Assembly: GCF_034259325.1 (NCBI RefSeq)
Contig: NZ_JAXIVS010000014.1
Location: 1 to 64,000, forward strand
Reading direction: 5' to 3'
DNA: 64,000 nucleotides
Source: Hyalangium ruber
GTDB lineage: Bacteria > Myxococcota > Myxococcia > Myxococcales > Myxococcaceae
Both the position numbers and the translations under genes were made by a program. The notes below the pieces were generated by a model. The model made no database searches. It was not told the origin of the DNA and saw only the letters and a program-made list of their open reading frames with translations. Below, piece after piece: positions 7,777-19,113 of the stretch. Position 1 is the stretch's first letter. Each line of letters opens with the position of its first letter.

Positions 7777-8106
7777 ATGCAGAGCGCGGTCGTGGCCGAG
7801 GACAAGATCTTCCAGGCGCTGGCGGACCCCAGCCGCCGGGCGATCTTCGAGTCGCTCACGCGTGGCGAAGCGGCGGTGAAGGACCTCACGGCGCGCTTCG
7901 ACATCTCGCAGCCGGCGGTCTCTCAGCACCTCGCCACCTTGAAAGAAGCCGGCCTGGTGAATGGCCGGCGCGAGGGGCGCTGCGTCTACTACCGGGTGGA
8001 GCCGCGCGGCCTGAAGCCGCTCATCGACTGGATTGCGCACTACCGCGCCTTCTGGACGGAGCACGTCGATCGCCTCGAAGAACTGCTGAAGAAAATGGAC
8101 GAATGA
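7777..8106 (+). CDS. ArsR-family winged-helix repressor
   Basis: A 109-residue DNA-binding repressor. The winged helix is clear: KIFQALADPSRRAIFESL at the N-terminus, recognition helix ISQPAVSQHLATLKEAGL, and the wing GRREGRCVYYRV. No CxC metal-binding pair in the alpha3 helix is present, so it belongs to the non-metal ArsR group that often senses small molecules or pairs with a neighbouring effector. ATG 7777 is preferred; GTG 7768 is an alternative. A dyad operator overlaps its promoter. The UvrA-like gene starts 79 bp downstream on the same strand, a pairing common in actinobacteria. Confidence 0.92.
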   Translation: MQSAVVAEDKIFQALADPSRRAIFESLTRGEAAVKDLTARFDISQPAVSQHLATLKEAGLVNGRREGRCVYYRVEPRGLKPLIDWIAHYRAFWTEHVDRLEELLKKMDE

Positions 8107-8185
8107 GTTCCATCGACAAGCGCTGGTCGTGGCGATCGACCGCTGTCCACACAAACCGTTGATACTCGATAACAGGATCGCGAAC

Positions 8186-10642
<2,457 letters not shown>

Positions 10643-10736
10643 GCGAGTCCGCCGCGTAGGACAGGGAGGCTGCGGCCCCGGGTGCGCATGGTTCGGAGAT
10701 GGGTTGATCCGAAGATCGACTCGCGCGGACACGACA

Positions 10737-10765
10737 ACGCCCCCGGCCGACAGCTCCGGGGGCGT
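10737..10765 (-). terminator. Hairpin terminator between convergent genes
   Basis: A perfect 10-bp stem (10737-10746 with 10756-10765) and a 9-nt loop lie between the ends of the UvrA-like gene and the LysM gene. Neither side has a strong T-run, so termination may be only partial or may need Rho. Confidence 0.55.
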
Positions 10766-10795
10766 GGGTCGCGACGGCAAGGCGCCGTGCGGCGA

Positions 10796-11431
10796 CTAGA
10801 TGATCGGCATGAAGATCTTCAGCCCGCTGCGGCCACTCGCGCCCAGCGTGTTTTGCTCGATGAAGTCGCTCACGGACGAGCGCCCATCGCCGGTGGTGAT
10901 GGCGGTGTGGCCGTAGATGCTGCCAAGGCGCGAGGGGGTCCTCTCCCAGGTGAGCACCAGGCCGGGGATCTTCAGCGCCTCTTCGAGCGACATGTTGACC
11001 TGCTTGAACTTGTCGCGCGGCAGGTTGTCGTCGATCTGGTTGCCGTTGCCCCAGACCTTGAAGCCGAAGGCGTTCTGGATGGCCCGGCTCACGCCGGTCG
11101 CGCACAGGCCCTGGCTGTTGTAGCCGCCCATGCCCATCGCCGCCGCGCGGCCCGCTTCCGCCAGCCGGCGCATCGAGGGCGTCGCACTGCCCGGGGCACT
11201 GGCGCCCTGGGTCCCACCGACATTCCCGCCGCTCTGAGAGCCACCGGTGCTGCCCGAGTTAGCGCTGGGCTCGAAGCTGTCGCCCTGGCCGGGGATGCGC
11301 AGGGTGTTGCCCGTGTAGATGAGGTCCGGGTTCGCGATGTTGTTGACGCGCGCCAGCTCCGAGACGCTGGTCTTGAAGCGAGCGGCCAGGGCCGAGAGGG
11401 TGTCGCCTTGACGGATGCGGTAGGTGGACAA
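10796..11431 (-). CDS. LysM plus CHAP-like peptidoglycan hydrolase without signal peptide
   Basis: A 211-residue protein. Residues 2-46 are a LysM peptidoglycan-binding domain (TYRIRQGDTLSALAARF ... TLRIPG). A Gly/Ser-rich linker follows, then a C-terminal domain with CHAP/NlpC-like layout: Cys110 in GLCATGVSRAI and His175 in YGHTAITTGDG. The start is TTG 11431, chosen because AAGGAG lies 7 nt upstream and the LysM begins at residue 2; longer frames read into the neighbour's promoter. No Sec signal or lipobox is present, so it is either cytoplasmic, released by lysis, or exported as an effector through a phage-tail-like or type VI apparatus. No such apparatus genes are in this window. Confidence 0.82.
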   Translation of the reverse strand: MSTYRIRQGDTLSALAARFKTSVSELARVNNIANPDLIYTGNTLRIPGQGDSFEPSANSGSTGGSQSGGNVGGTQGASAPGSATPSMRRLAEAGRAAAMGMGGYNSQGLCATGVSRAIQNAFGFKVWGNGNQIDDNLPRDKFKQVNMSLEEALKIPGLVLTWERTPSRLGSIYGHTAITTGDGRSSVSDFIEQNTLGASGRSGLKIFMPII

Positions 11432-11558
11432 AGTCGTTCTCCTTGACCGATTATCGAGGTGTCCCTCGCGGAGTTGCGCTGGGGTTCTCGAATTCTTGGA
11501 AAACCCCCTCCTTCGCTGGCGGCGCCGCCGGGTCTCTTCGGGGGCAAGGAGTGTTTCC

Positions 11559-13298
11559 ATGCGTCCTCCCCCTCGCCGCTCCTCTGGGCCGGGCCTGCTC
11601 TCGTGGCTGCTCATCCTGGGGGTGCTCGGGGTGGCGGTGGCGCTGCCCCTGCTCGGAGCCTGGGTGGCCTCCACGCTGGCCATCCATCACGGCGCCCCCG
11701 TGGCCTGGAGCGTGGCCGCGGGCCTGGGGCTCGGCCTGGGGCTGCCCCTGCTCTGGGAGGTGTGGAGTCTGCCCCGGCGCCAGCAGGGCCGGCCCGCCCG
11801 CCCGCGCTGGTTGCGGCTGCGCACCCGGTTGCTGCTGCGCACCTGGGCGGTGAACCTCGTGTTCCTCGCGGGCGCGCTGCTGCTCTCGCCCCGAGGCGTC
11901 TTCACCGCGCTCTCCACCCGAGGCGACTGGATGCTGCCGCCCTCCGGAGGCCCCGTGGTGGAGACGGCCCGGAGGCTCCTCTTCGTCGCGGCGGATGGCG
12001 TCGAGTGGGCCTACGTCCTGGCCACGGACAACCCCTATCGCGACCAGCTCATCGCCACCGCGCCCCGGCCCCCGCCTCCTCCCGCCCGGCCGGCACCGTT
12101 CGTGCCGCCCGTGCTCGTGCCGCCCGTACCCGTGCCGCCTCCCTCCGAGACGCCTGCCCCCCAGCCGATCCCTCCCACGGACGAGGTGCTCGGGGAGGAG
12201 GATCCCCTGGAGGACAGTGACGCGCAGGTGATCATCTCCTGGAAGACGGAGCCGCGTCCCCCTGAGCCCGAGCCCGAGGTTCCGGCAAAGCCCACCGAAC
12301 CGAAGGTCGACGTGAGGGGGCTCAAGTCCTCCTGGCAGAATCCGGGGCTCCGGGCGCCCTCGGGGCCGGCAGAGAAGGGAGGCGCTGTCGCCTATCCGCT
12401 CCCCGACGTGCTCCACCCCCGCGTCGCCTCCCTTCCCCGCTCCGTGGAGACGGATCTGGTGTCCGTCGCGAAGTACCTCGTGGAGGGGGAGAGCGACCCC
12501 TTCCAGCGCGTCAAGGCGCTCCATGACTACGTGGCGGATCGCGTGGAGTACGACGTGCCGGCATACCGCGCGATGAAGATTCCGCCGCAGCCTCCCGAGG
12601 CCGTGTTCGAGAGGCGCCGGGCCGTGTGCGCGGGCTATGCGAACCTCTTCGCCGCCATGGGGCGCGCCGTCGGGGAGGAGGTCTTCACCCTCTCGGGCGA
12701 GGCCATCAAGCCCGGAGGGGAGAAGGAGCTGGAGTCCCATGCCTGGAACGCGGTGCGCATCAACGGCGACTGGTACCTCGTGGACGTCACCTGGAACGCG
12801 GGCTCGGTGGGTGGGGACCTGTTCACCCGCCGCTACCGGACGAAATACCTCTTCATGCCTCCCCAGGAGTTCTTGCAGAGCCATCTGCCGGAAGATGCTG
12901 GCTGGCAGTTGTTGGATGTGCCGCTCGAGCGGGGTGAAATCCTACGGCAGGCCCGCGAGAGCCATGTGAGCCGCGGCGGTTCGCTGCCGGCCAGGACCGA
13001 GACGGCGGCGGAGGAGAAGCGGGAATGGGAGGGCATCCGCATCCTCCAGCCCCCCCGACCGCTCGAGGAGGTCCGTGGGCGCTTCATCGTGGAGATCGAC
13101 AACCCCAAGCGCCTGCCGACCGAGATCTCCCTCCTCAACCTCCAGGATGGCAGCAAGGAGGACTGCTTCTCCCAGTCCTGGGGCACGCGGTACAGCTGCT
13201 CGGTGCCGCGAAAAGGCCTCTACCGGATCCAGGTCTTCGCTGGCCCCCAGACGCCTCCGAAGCTCATGGCGCAGCTCGAAGTCCAGGGGACGAATTGA
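11559..13298 (+). CDS. Membrane-anchored transglutaminase-like protein
   Basis: A 579-residue protein. The first 150 residues hold about three hydrophobic segments, then a long Pro-rich linker (about 165-220). The catalytic domain of the transglutaminase/protease superfamily follows, with triad Cys357 (RRAVCAGY), His394 (ESHAWNAV) and Asp409 (LVDVTWN). The last ~130 residues are beta-rich and unassigned. The ATG has AAGGAG 7 nt upstream. The domain should face the periplasm and act on peptides, as protease or cross-linker. The gene is divergent from the LysM hydrolase, so both may share regulation and work at the cell wall. It ends head-on against a P450 gene. Confidence 0.87.
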   Translation: MRPPPRRSSGPGLLSWLLILGVLGVAVALPLLGAWVASTLAIHHGAPVAWSVAAGLGLGLGLPLLWEVWSLPRRQQGRPARPRWLRLRTRLLLRTWAVNLVFLAGALLLSPRGVFTALSTRGDWMLPPSGGPVVETARRLLFVAADGVEWAYVLATDNPYRDQLIATAPRPPPPPARPAPFVPPVLVPPVPVPPPSETPAPQPIPPTDEVLGEEDPLEDSDAQVIISWKTEPRPPEPEPEVPAKPTEPKVDVRGLKSSWQNPGLRAPSGPAEKGGAVAYPLPDVLHPRVASLPRSVETDLVSVAKYLVEGESDPFQRVKALHDYVADRVEYDVPAYRAMKIPPQPPEAVFERRRAVCAGYANLFAAMGRAVGEEVFTLSGEAIKPGGEKELESHAWNAVRINGDWYLVDVTWNAGSVGGDLFTRRYRTKYLFMPPQEFLQSHLPEDAGWQLLDVPLERGEILRQARESHVSRGGSLPARTETAAEEKREWEGIRILQPPRPLEEVRGRFIVEIDNPKRLPTEISLLNLQDGSKEDCFSQSWGTRYSCSVPRKGLYRIQVFAGPQTPPKLMAQLEVQGTN

Positions 13299-13317
13299 CC
13301 GTCCGAGCGTGCGCCGC

Positions 13318-14538
13318 TCAGTTCTTCGGAAAGCGCACGTGGAGCGAGCTGGGCCCGCGATCCTGCAAGTTGGAGCCCTGGTAGTTGTAGGGCGTGCCGA
13401 CGAGCTCCCAGCGCGGAAGCGTGAGCAGGGCGCGCAGGGCCTCCTCGGCCTCCAGCCGAAGGAGAGAGGCCCCGGGGCAGTAGTGCGCACCGACGCCGAA
13501 GGTGACATGCCGGTTGGGCGTCCGGTGGATGTCGAAGCGATCGGGATTCGGAAACACCTCGGGGTCTCGATTGGCCGACGCGGTCATCGCGTGGACGAAC
13601 CGCCCCTTGGGGATGTGCGTGCCGCCGAGCTCCGTGTCCTCCACGCACAGCCGGTTGATGGACAGGACGGAGGGCTCAAGGCGCATGCTCTCCTCGATGG
13701 CGCCTCGCATGAGCCCCGGGTCCGCCCTCAACGCGCTCAGCTGCTCGGGGTGCTTCAGGAGCGCGAGAACGGTGTTGGTGAGCTGGTTCGTCGACGTGAC
13801 GAAGCCCGCGCCGATCATCTGGAAGGACTGGAAGACGGCCTCGCCCGTGAGGTGGGCGTTGCCCTCCTCCCCCGCGATGAACTGGCTGATGAGGTCGTCT
13901 CCGGGCGTCGCGCGGCGCTTCTCCAGGAGGTCTCGCAGGTAGGCCATCATGTCATTGGAGGTTCGCCGCACGGAGCTCCGCACGTCGTCCGTGTTGACCG
14001 CTGCCCCCGAGGGCTTGAGCAGGTCCTTCGCCCAGCGCATGAACCGCGGCCGGTCCGCCTCGGGGAGCGCGAACAGCTCGGCGATGGTGTTGAGGGCGAT
14101 GGGCTCCGCGAAGTCGGCGACGACGTCCATCTCTCCTTGGCGACGTCCCTTCTCCAGGGTCCGCTCCACGAGCGCGGCGAGCCGAGGTCGGAAGCGCTCG
14201 AGCGCCGCGGTCGTGAAGCTCTTCATGATGAACTGGCGCAGCACCGTGTGCCGAGGCGGATCCTGGAAGAAGACGAGCCGGGACCAGTCCGCGAGCATCT
14301 CCTTCGAGGCCGTATCCTCTCCCAGCAGCCCGAGCCCTCCCAGCAGCTCGTTCGCGCGCCGCGAGGAGAAGTGCGGGCTCTTGGTGAGCGCCTCGATCTC
14401 GGCGCCGCGCGTGAGGATGAAGCACTGGTAGGGCTCGAAGAAGTAGACGGGAGCCTGGGTTCGCAGCCGCTCGAACGTGGGGAACGGGTTGGCGAAGAAG
14501 CTCTCACTCATCAGATCGATACTGGCGCTCACGCTCAT
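13318..14538 (-). CDS. Cytochrome P450 (third in window)
   Basis: A 406-residue soluble P450. The haem loop is FGVGAHYCPG with Cys354, and ExxR is E283-R286. In the I-helix the sequence AGFVTST (244-250) keeps the Thr but has Val where the acidic residue of AGxE/DT normally sits, so proton delivery must differ. ATG 14538 was chosen for its GGAGGAAC ribosome site; 14559 is an upstream in-frame alternative. No ferredoxin gene adjoins it. It stands alone 27 bp after an ArsR gene on the same strand and could be co-transcribed with the AHSA1/ArsR pair. Its substrate is unknown. Confidence 0.92.
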   Translation of the reverse strand: MSVSASIDLMSESFFANPFPTFERLRTQAPVYFFEPYQCFILTRGAEIEALTKSPHFSSRRANELLGGLGLLGEDTASKEMLADWSRLVFFQDPPRHTVLRQFIMKSFTTAALERFRPRLAALVERTLEKGRRQGEMDVVADFAEPIALNTIAELFALPEADRPRFMRWAKDLLKPSGAAVNTDDVRSSVRRTSNDMMAYLRDLLEKRRATPGDDLISQFIAGEEGNAHLTGEAVFQSFQMIGAGFVTSTNQLTNTVLALLKHPEQLSALRADPGLMRGAIEESMRLEPSVLSINRLCVEDTELGGTHIPKGRFVHAMTASANRDPEVFPNPDRFDIHRTPNRHVTFGVGAHYCPGASLLRLEAEEALRALLTLPRWELVGTPYNYQGSNLQDRGPSSLHVRFPKN

Positions 14539-14565
14539 CGTTCCTCCGGGCAGACTCACCCTGCA

Positions 14566-14892
14566 CTATCCCCGCTTCTTCTTGCCCCGCGCCACTTCGG
14601 TGGCCAGGGCATCCAGCCGCGGCGTCCAGAACGCACGGAACCTGCCCAGCCAGGCATCCACCTCGGCCAGGGGCGCGGCGTCCATGGCGTACAGCCGCCG
14701 CGGTCCGTCTACCCGCACCGTGGCGAAGCCGCTCTCTCGCAGGACCTTCAGGTGCTGCGAGACCGCCGACTGGGTGATGCCGAACTCGCGCTGGACCACG
14801 GCGACGATCTCACCCGAGGCGTGCTCGCCTTCCGCCAGCAGCTCGAGGATGCGGCGGCGAACCGGATCGCCAAGGACGTCGAAGGCATGCAT
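14566..14892 (-). CDS. ArsR-family regulator paired with an AHSA1 protein
   Basis: A 108-residue winged-helix regulator: FDVLGDPVRRRILELLAEG, recognition helix ITQSAVSQHLKVLRESGF and wing VDGPRRLYAM. There are no metal-binding Cys residues. Its ATG overlaps the stop of the preceding AHSA1 gene by one base (TGATG), so translation is coupled. ArsR/AHSA1 pairs are widespread and usually ArsR comes first; here the order is reversed. It probably controls the pair, and perhaps the P450 downstream, from the promoter near 15545. Confidence 0.92.
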   Translation of the reverse strand: MHAFDVLGDPVRRRILELLAEGEHASGEIVAVVQREFGITQSAVSQHLKVLRESGFATVRVDGPRRLYAMDAAPLAEVDAWLGRFRAFWTPRLDALATEVARGKKKRG

Positions 14893-15518
14893 CAGCCGCC
14901 TGTATAAAACGCCGCCGTGCGCTCGGCCATCCCTCGGGCCACTTCGGGGGCCTCGCCCGCCGCCGCGTGGGCCGCGCCCCAGGCTTCGGCGCTCGCACGG
15001 ATGAAGGCCTTGGCCTCGTCCGAGGCCATCCAGGCGGGGTTGGCTTCCGGGGGGACGGTGTCTCCGTTCTCGACGTGCCGGCCCAGGCCCAGGAAGCCCA
15101 GGTCCCAGCCTACGCCCGCGCCGCCGGGCCCGAACTGGGTCCAGAACTGCTCGACGTCGGCGGAATGCACGATGTGCTCGAGCGTCAGCCGCGTGTCCTT
15201 GCCCTCCGGTGCGAGGCGAACGGTCACCCAGCTCATGCCGCCGCCCATCTCCCAGGTGACGTCGAAGGCCGTGGGCGGGTCGCAGCGGGTGATGGTCCCG
15301 CCAGCGTTGCCCTTGAGCTGATATCGACCGCCCAGACGCAGCTCCCCCTCGATGGGCATGAACCAGCGCGGGATGCGCTCGGTGTGGGTGAGGGCGTCCC
15401 ACAGGTCCTGGGGGTCGGTGTGGTAGACGCGGGTGGCGATCACCACTCGGGCCGGTTTGCCTTCGTGCTCGCGCTCGACGAACTCGCGTACCTGGGCGCC
15501 AATGGCGTTGTGCAGCAT
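14892..15518 (-). CDS. AHSA1/SRPBCC-domain protein
   Basis: A 208-residue protein of the START/SRPBCC fold (activator of Hsp90 ATPase 1-like). Typical features are RVYHTDPQDLWDALTHTERIP near residue 30, the GGRYQLKGNAGG strand pair, and RLTLEHIVHS. Such proteins have a deep hydrophobic cavity and bind small ligands; most bacterial members have no known reaction. The ATG has GGGGAGG at 7-nt spacing. Upstream, the region to 15577 is AT-rich (CTAATATAAGG on the minus strand) and probably holds the promoter. It forms a coupled operon with the ArsR gene. Confidence 0.88.
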   Translation of the reverse strand: MLHNAIGAQVREFVEREHEGKPARVVIATRVYHTDPQDLWDALTHTERIPRWFMPIEGELRLGGRYQLKGNAGGTITRCDPPTAFDVTWEMGGGMSWVTVRLAPEGKDTRLTLEHIVHSADVEQFWTQFGPGGAGVGWDLGFLGLGRHVENGDTVPPEANPAWMASDEAKAFIRASAEAWGAAHAAAGEAPEVARGMAERTAAFYTGG

Positions 15519-15615
15519 GTGCGAACCTCCCCTTCCAGGGTCGTTACAGGCTGTCCTTATATTAGTGCCGTCTTAAATGCCTGCAAGCCACGAAGTGCGC
15601 GGGGATAATCGCGGG

Positions 15616-16446
15616 ATGGAAGATCCAATCCTGGTCCGGGTGGTCGAGGCGCTTCGGCACGTTCAAGGCCTGTCCGCGCTCGTCCTTGGCGGTTCGCGAG
15701 GGCGGGGAACGGCGGGCCCCAAGTCCGACTACGACATCGGCCTGTACTACGAGCCGGATGCTCCCTTGGACATCGAGGAGCTGCGCTCGGCCATCGCCCC
15801 GCTGGTCGATGACCCTTCGTCGACGGTGACCCAGAGGGGCGAATGGGGCCCGTGGATCAACGGCGGGGGCTGGCTCACCATCGGCGGCGTCGAGGTCGAT
15901 CTGCTCTACCGCGACCTCGGCCGCGTGAGCGCCATCATCGCCGACGGGCGGGAGGGTCGCTTCTCGATGAACTACCAGGTGGGGCACCCCCACGGCTTCT
16001 GCTCCACCATCTGGATGGGCGAGGTCGCGACGTGCCAGCCGCTCTTCGATCCGTCCGCCCGCATCGCCGAGCTGAAGCGCCAGACGTGGCCGTATCCAAA
16101 GGCACTGAAGGACGCGCTGATCTTCCGCTTCGGCTGGGAGGTGGACTTCGCCATCGACAACGCCGAGATCGCGGCCCGGCGCGCCGAGCGCACGCACATC
16201 GTGGGGTGTGCCTACCGGTCGCTGAGTTGCATGGCCCAGGTGCTGTTCGCCCTCAACGGCCGCTACCTGATCAACGAGAAGGGCGCCGTCGCCGAGGCCG
16301 CGACCTATCCGCTGACGATCAAAGGTCTGGCCGAAGCGCAGAACGAGCTCTGGAAAGACATCGGTGATGGGAACCACGAGGGCGCGCTGCGCCGCCTGCG
16401 AGACATGTCAGGCAGCCTGCGGGCCCTCGTCTCGGGTGCCTCTTGA
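15616..16446 (+). CDS. Nucleotidyltransferase-domain protein
   Basis: A 276-residue protein with an N-terminal Pol-beta-type nucleotidyltransferase core: the GGSRGRGTAGPKSDYDIG segment carries the GS and DxD motif that binds metal and NTP, and VEVDLLYRD supplies the third acid. The remaining ~170 residues are helical, as in aminoglycoside- or antitoxin-like nucleotidyltransferases. ATG 15616 was preferred to 15577, since the family begins close to the core. Its substrate is not evident; antibiotic-type adenylylation is possible but not shown. It ends 12 bp before the convergent DUF1552 gene. Confidence 0.85.
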   Translation: MEDPILVRVVEALRHVQGLSALVLGGSRGRGTAGPKSDYDIGLYYEPDAPLDIEELRSAIAPLVDDPSSTVTQRGEWGPWINGGGWLTIGGVEVDLLYRDLGRVSAIIADGREGRFSMNYQVGHPHGFCSTIWMGEVATCQPLFDPSARIAELKRQTWPYPKALKDALIFRFGWEVDFAIDNAEIAARRAERTHIVGCAYRSLSCMAQVLFALNGRYLINEKGAVAEAATYPLTIKGLAEAQNELWKDIGDGNHEGALRRLRDMSGSLRALVSGAS

Positions 16447-16458
16447 GGAGGACACCCT

Positions 16459-18039
16459 TTACGCCTGCCGGAGCCCGACGACTTCTCCGTAGCCGCCGGG
16501 GATGAAGAAGTCGTGCGTTTCCATGCCCATGATCCGCAGCGCGGTGGTCACGACGTCCGCGGACCTGGGCACGCGGCTCGAGGGCTGACCGGTCTCCTCG
16601 ATGATGTCCACCGGGACGCCGAGCCCGCGATTCGTGTACGAGCCCACCTGCCGATTGCCCGCCACGTTTCCGCCCGCGAAGCAGACCGAGGTGAAGGGGT
16701 GGTGGTCATCCGGCAGGGAGTAGGTGCCGTCGCTTCCGCGAGAGGCCCAGCTGCGGCCGAACTCACTCATCACCAGCACGAGCGTGTCATCGAGCAGCGT
16801 CTTGCCCGGCTTGCCGGGGGCAGGAGCGGCCTTGAGCTCGCCCAGGAAGCGCGCGACGCAGTCCATCAGTCCGCGGCCGTGCGCGCAGCTGTAGCCATGG
16901 CCCAGGGCGTTGTGGGTGTCGAAGTCGAGCTGCAGCGAGACATGCACCGAGGTGCAGAGGTCCGACTTGAGCAAGCGCAGCGCGAGATCCATCCGCGGGT
17001 CGAGCCCGGTGAGGTGGAAGTTCGCGGTGCCGAAGGTGTACGTGAAGGACTGGTTCGACAGGTAGCTCGACAGGTACGCGGGGCGGTTCGTCCGCAGCGT
17101 GGCGATGCCCTGGGTTCCTTCCAACAAGGACACGACATCCGTCGCGAGCACGCGAGAGACCGACGACAGCGAGCCATGCAGGCCTTCGAGGTAGTTGTCC
17201 ACCTTCGCCGTCGAGCGGTCCATCAACTGCTGGGCGCGCGTGAGCGAGAAGCGCTCCACCGTGGTCGTCTTCAGGGTGCCGCCGGTGGGCTGACCGCGCG
17301 CGTCCAGCTCGGGACCTTCGGTGCGAGCATCGAGCCCCGTCCACCAGGGGTTGTCCGCGGGCTTCGCGGAGAGCTGCGGTTTGAGCGCTTCGATGGACGG
17401 CACGCGCACCGGCGAGGCGTGTGAGGGCAGCCCCATTCCGAGCGGCGTGCCGCGCTCACCCGAGACGACCACGAACGGCAGCGGCCTGCTCTCGCGGTGC
17501 TGCTCGAACAGGTGATTGGCGATGATCGAATGAACGGCCGGTGCCCGGTAGTCCGCGCCGGCCACACCGCACATCGAGGAGATGAACGCGCTCGAGTGGT
17601 CGTTGGTGCCCTGGTCGATGCCGTGCAGCACGCTCAGTTGCTCATGCAGCGCGAAGTGCGAGTAGCCGTACATGAGCGGGCTGAAGCCGCCGCGCGCGGC
17701 GGGGTTGCCAGGGTCCCACGACCGCCAGGTTCGCAGCGGCTTGTAGGGACCGTTCGCGGCCGCGAGGTCCACCACCTTGCTCGCGTCGAAGAAGACGGGC
17801 TCGCCGCTGTAGCTGGAGGGCGCCGGGATGCAGCGCGGAATGTCCGCGTCCTCCAGCGGGGTGAAGTAGTACGCTGGCCGGTAGCCACCCGGGATGTAGA
17901 GCACCGCGAGCCGTGAGGGGACGTCGATTCCCGCGGCGTGCGCGGTGCTCGAGCCGAGCAGCCCCGCGCGGTCGAGGAGCGCGAGCTGTCCCGCGCCGAG
18001 GGCCCACTTGAGCAGTGTGCGACGAGAGGTGTTTCTCAT
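16459..18039 (-). CDS. DUF1552 protein with Tat signal
   Basis: A 526-residue exported protein. The N-terminus SRRTLLKWALGAG is a twin-arginine signal, cleaved near AHAAG, so it folds in the cytoplasm before export. The rest is DUF1552, a sulfatase/alkaline-phosphatase-like fold shared with DUF1501 (LVLVMSEFGR near residue 415 is a typical motif). Biochemical function is unknown. It is last in a three-gene operon, 12 bp after the haem lipoprotein gene. DUF1552 paired with DUF1588/1592 cytochromes is characteristic of planctomycetes and myxobacteria and may act in oxidative periplasmic catabolism. Confidence 0.88.
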   Translation of the reverse strand: MRNTSRRTLLKWALGAGQLALLDRAGLLGSSTAHAAGIDVPSRLAVLYIPGGYRPAYYFTPLEDADIPRCIPAPSSYSGEPVFFDASKVVDLAAANGPYKPLRTWRSWDPGNPAARGGFSPLMYGYSHFALHEQLSVLHGIDQGTNDHSSAFISSMCGVAGADYRAPAVHSIIANHLFEQHRESRPLPFVVVSGERGTPLGMGLPSHASPVRVPSIEALKPQLSAKPADNPWWTGLDARTEGPELDARGQPTGGTLKTTTVERFSLTRAQQLMDRSTAKVDNYLEGLHGSLSSVSRVLATDVVSLLEGTQGIATLRTNRPAYLSSYLSNQSFTYTFGTANFHLTGLDPRMDLALRLLKSDLCTSVHVSLQLDFDTHNALGHGYSCAHGRGLMDCVARFLGELKAAPAPGKPGKTLLDDTLVLVMSEFGRSWASRGSDGTYSLPDDHHPFTSVCFAGGNVAGNRQVGSYTNRGLGVPVDIIEETGQPSSRVPRSADVVTTALRIMGMETHDFFIPGGYGEVVGLRQA

Positions 18040-18051
18040 GGTGTCCTCGGC

Positions 18052-19113
18052 TCAGTAGGTGATCCACAGCGGGTGACGGATGAGCGCCGCGCAGACGCCA
18101 ATCCAGCCCAGGCGCGTGCTCCGCGCCTCGAGCGGGAGATAGACCTGCTCGTACAACGCCTGCGCTTCCGCGTCCGAAGGCGGCTGTCCGAGCATGCGCA
18201 GGTAGAGCGTGCGCAGGTTCTTCCGCACCGCTTCCGGGTTGGTGGCGGAGGTGTCGGCGAGCGTCACGTGGCGCAACACCGCCGGGTTGTTCCTCTTGTC
18301 CACCGCGCGCGCACACCAGGCCTGCGACATCTGGACCAACGTCTGCGCGGCGGAGGGACCGAAGCCCACGTCCTTCTTGCGGTACAAGAGCGAGTTGCCG
18401 CCTCCCAGCGCCTCGAACCGCTCGACGCTGCGGGAGTCGGAGACGTACTCGTTCGAGATGCCGGGCGACCAATCTCCGGGCCACACGAAGAGCTTGCCGC
18501 CATTCACCACATACGCCTTGTTGCGCCAGTTGGGGTCGCTGGTGCTGACGAAGTCCTCGAGCGTGAGCCCGAGCTGCTCCATCAAGCTCACCACCATCTC
18601 CTCGGCGGCCAGCCGGCGGACGTGGAACTCCTCCGGCACCGGAGTCTCCAGCTGCACGGGCCGAGCTGGCAGGTCGCGAATCCAGGCCTCCACCTGCTCG
18701 ATGGTCAGGGTGACTTGACCGTTGGTGACGAGCGCGCTGTAGGGCTGACCGAGCGGCATCTGGGGATAGCTTCCAGGTGCAACTCCCTTGAGCAGCTGGA
18801 TCAGCATGCTGTTCTCGGGCTCCCCGCGCTTCACGTACCGCTCGTTGTACACGAGCCCGCTCTCGAACGCGGCGAGCGAGACGAAGAACGGCTTGTTGCC
18901 GGTGAGGTGGCAGCCCTCGCACGCGGGCGCGAGCGCGCGTCGGATCTCGTCGTTCTTGCTCGCGGCCTCGCAGCTCTCGCCCTCGTCTGGATCCGGGGCA
19001 GCGGGGGGAGGCGTGTGGTGGATGTTGGTGGTGCTCTCCCCGAAGCAGGCACCCGTGGTGAGCGCCAGTGCGGCCAGCGCGGCGGCTCCCAGTATCGAAC
19101 GCAAGGTGCGCAT
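18052..19113 (-). CDS. Haem-c-binding lipoprotein of the DUF1552 operon
   Basis: A 353-residue lipoprotein. The signal peptide ends in lipobox TTGAC, then there is an acidic/Pro linker. A single haem-c site CEGCH (Cys65, Cys68, His69) follows, in a planctomycete-cytochrome-like setting. The C-terminal part contains a DUF1592-like helical segment (LRTLYLRMLGQPPSDAEAQA). ATG 19113 overlaps the previous stop by one base (TGATG), with GGAGGGG upstream; GTG 19116 is an alternative. It probably receives electrons in the periplasm from, or passes them to, the partner encoded just upstream. Confidence 0.82.
   Translation of the reverse strand: MRTLRSILGAAALAALALTTGACFGESTTNIHHTPPPAAPDPDEGESCEAASKNDEIRRALAPACEGCHLTGNKPFFVSLAAFESGLVYNERYVKRGEPENSMLIQLLKGVAPGSYPQMPLGQPYSALVTNGQVTLTIEQVEAWIRDLPARPVQLETPVPEEFHVRRLAAEEMVVSLMEQLGLTLEDFVSTSDPNWRNKAYVVNGGKLFVWPGDWSPGISNEYVSDSRSVERFEALGGGNSLLYRKKDVGFGPSAAQTLVQMSQAWCARAVDKRNNPAVLRHVTLADTSATNPEAVRKNLRTLYLRMLGQPPSDAEAQALYEQVYLPLEARSTRLGWIGVCAALIRHPLWITY

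Noticed and set aside
14566-15518. Assigning the AHSA1/ArsR pair to the isocyanide locus
   Set aside because: The pair is widespread and stands 7 kb away, separated by several unrelated genes with their own terminator; no evidence links them.
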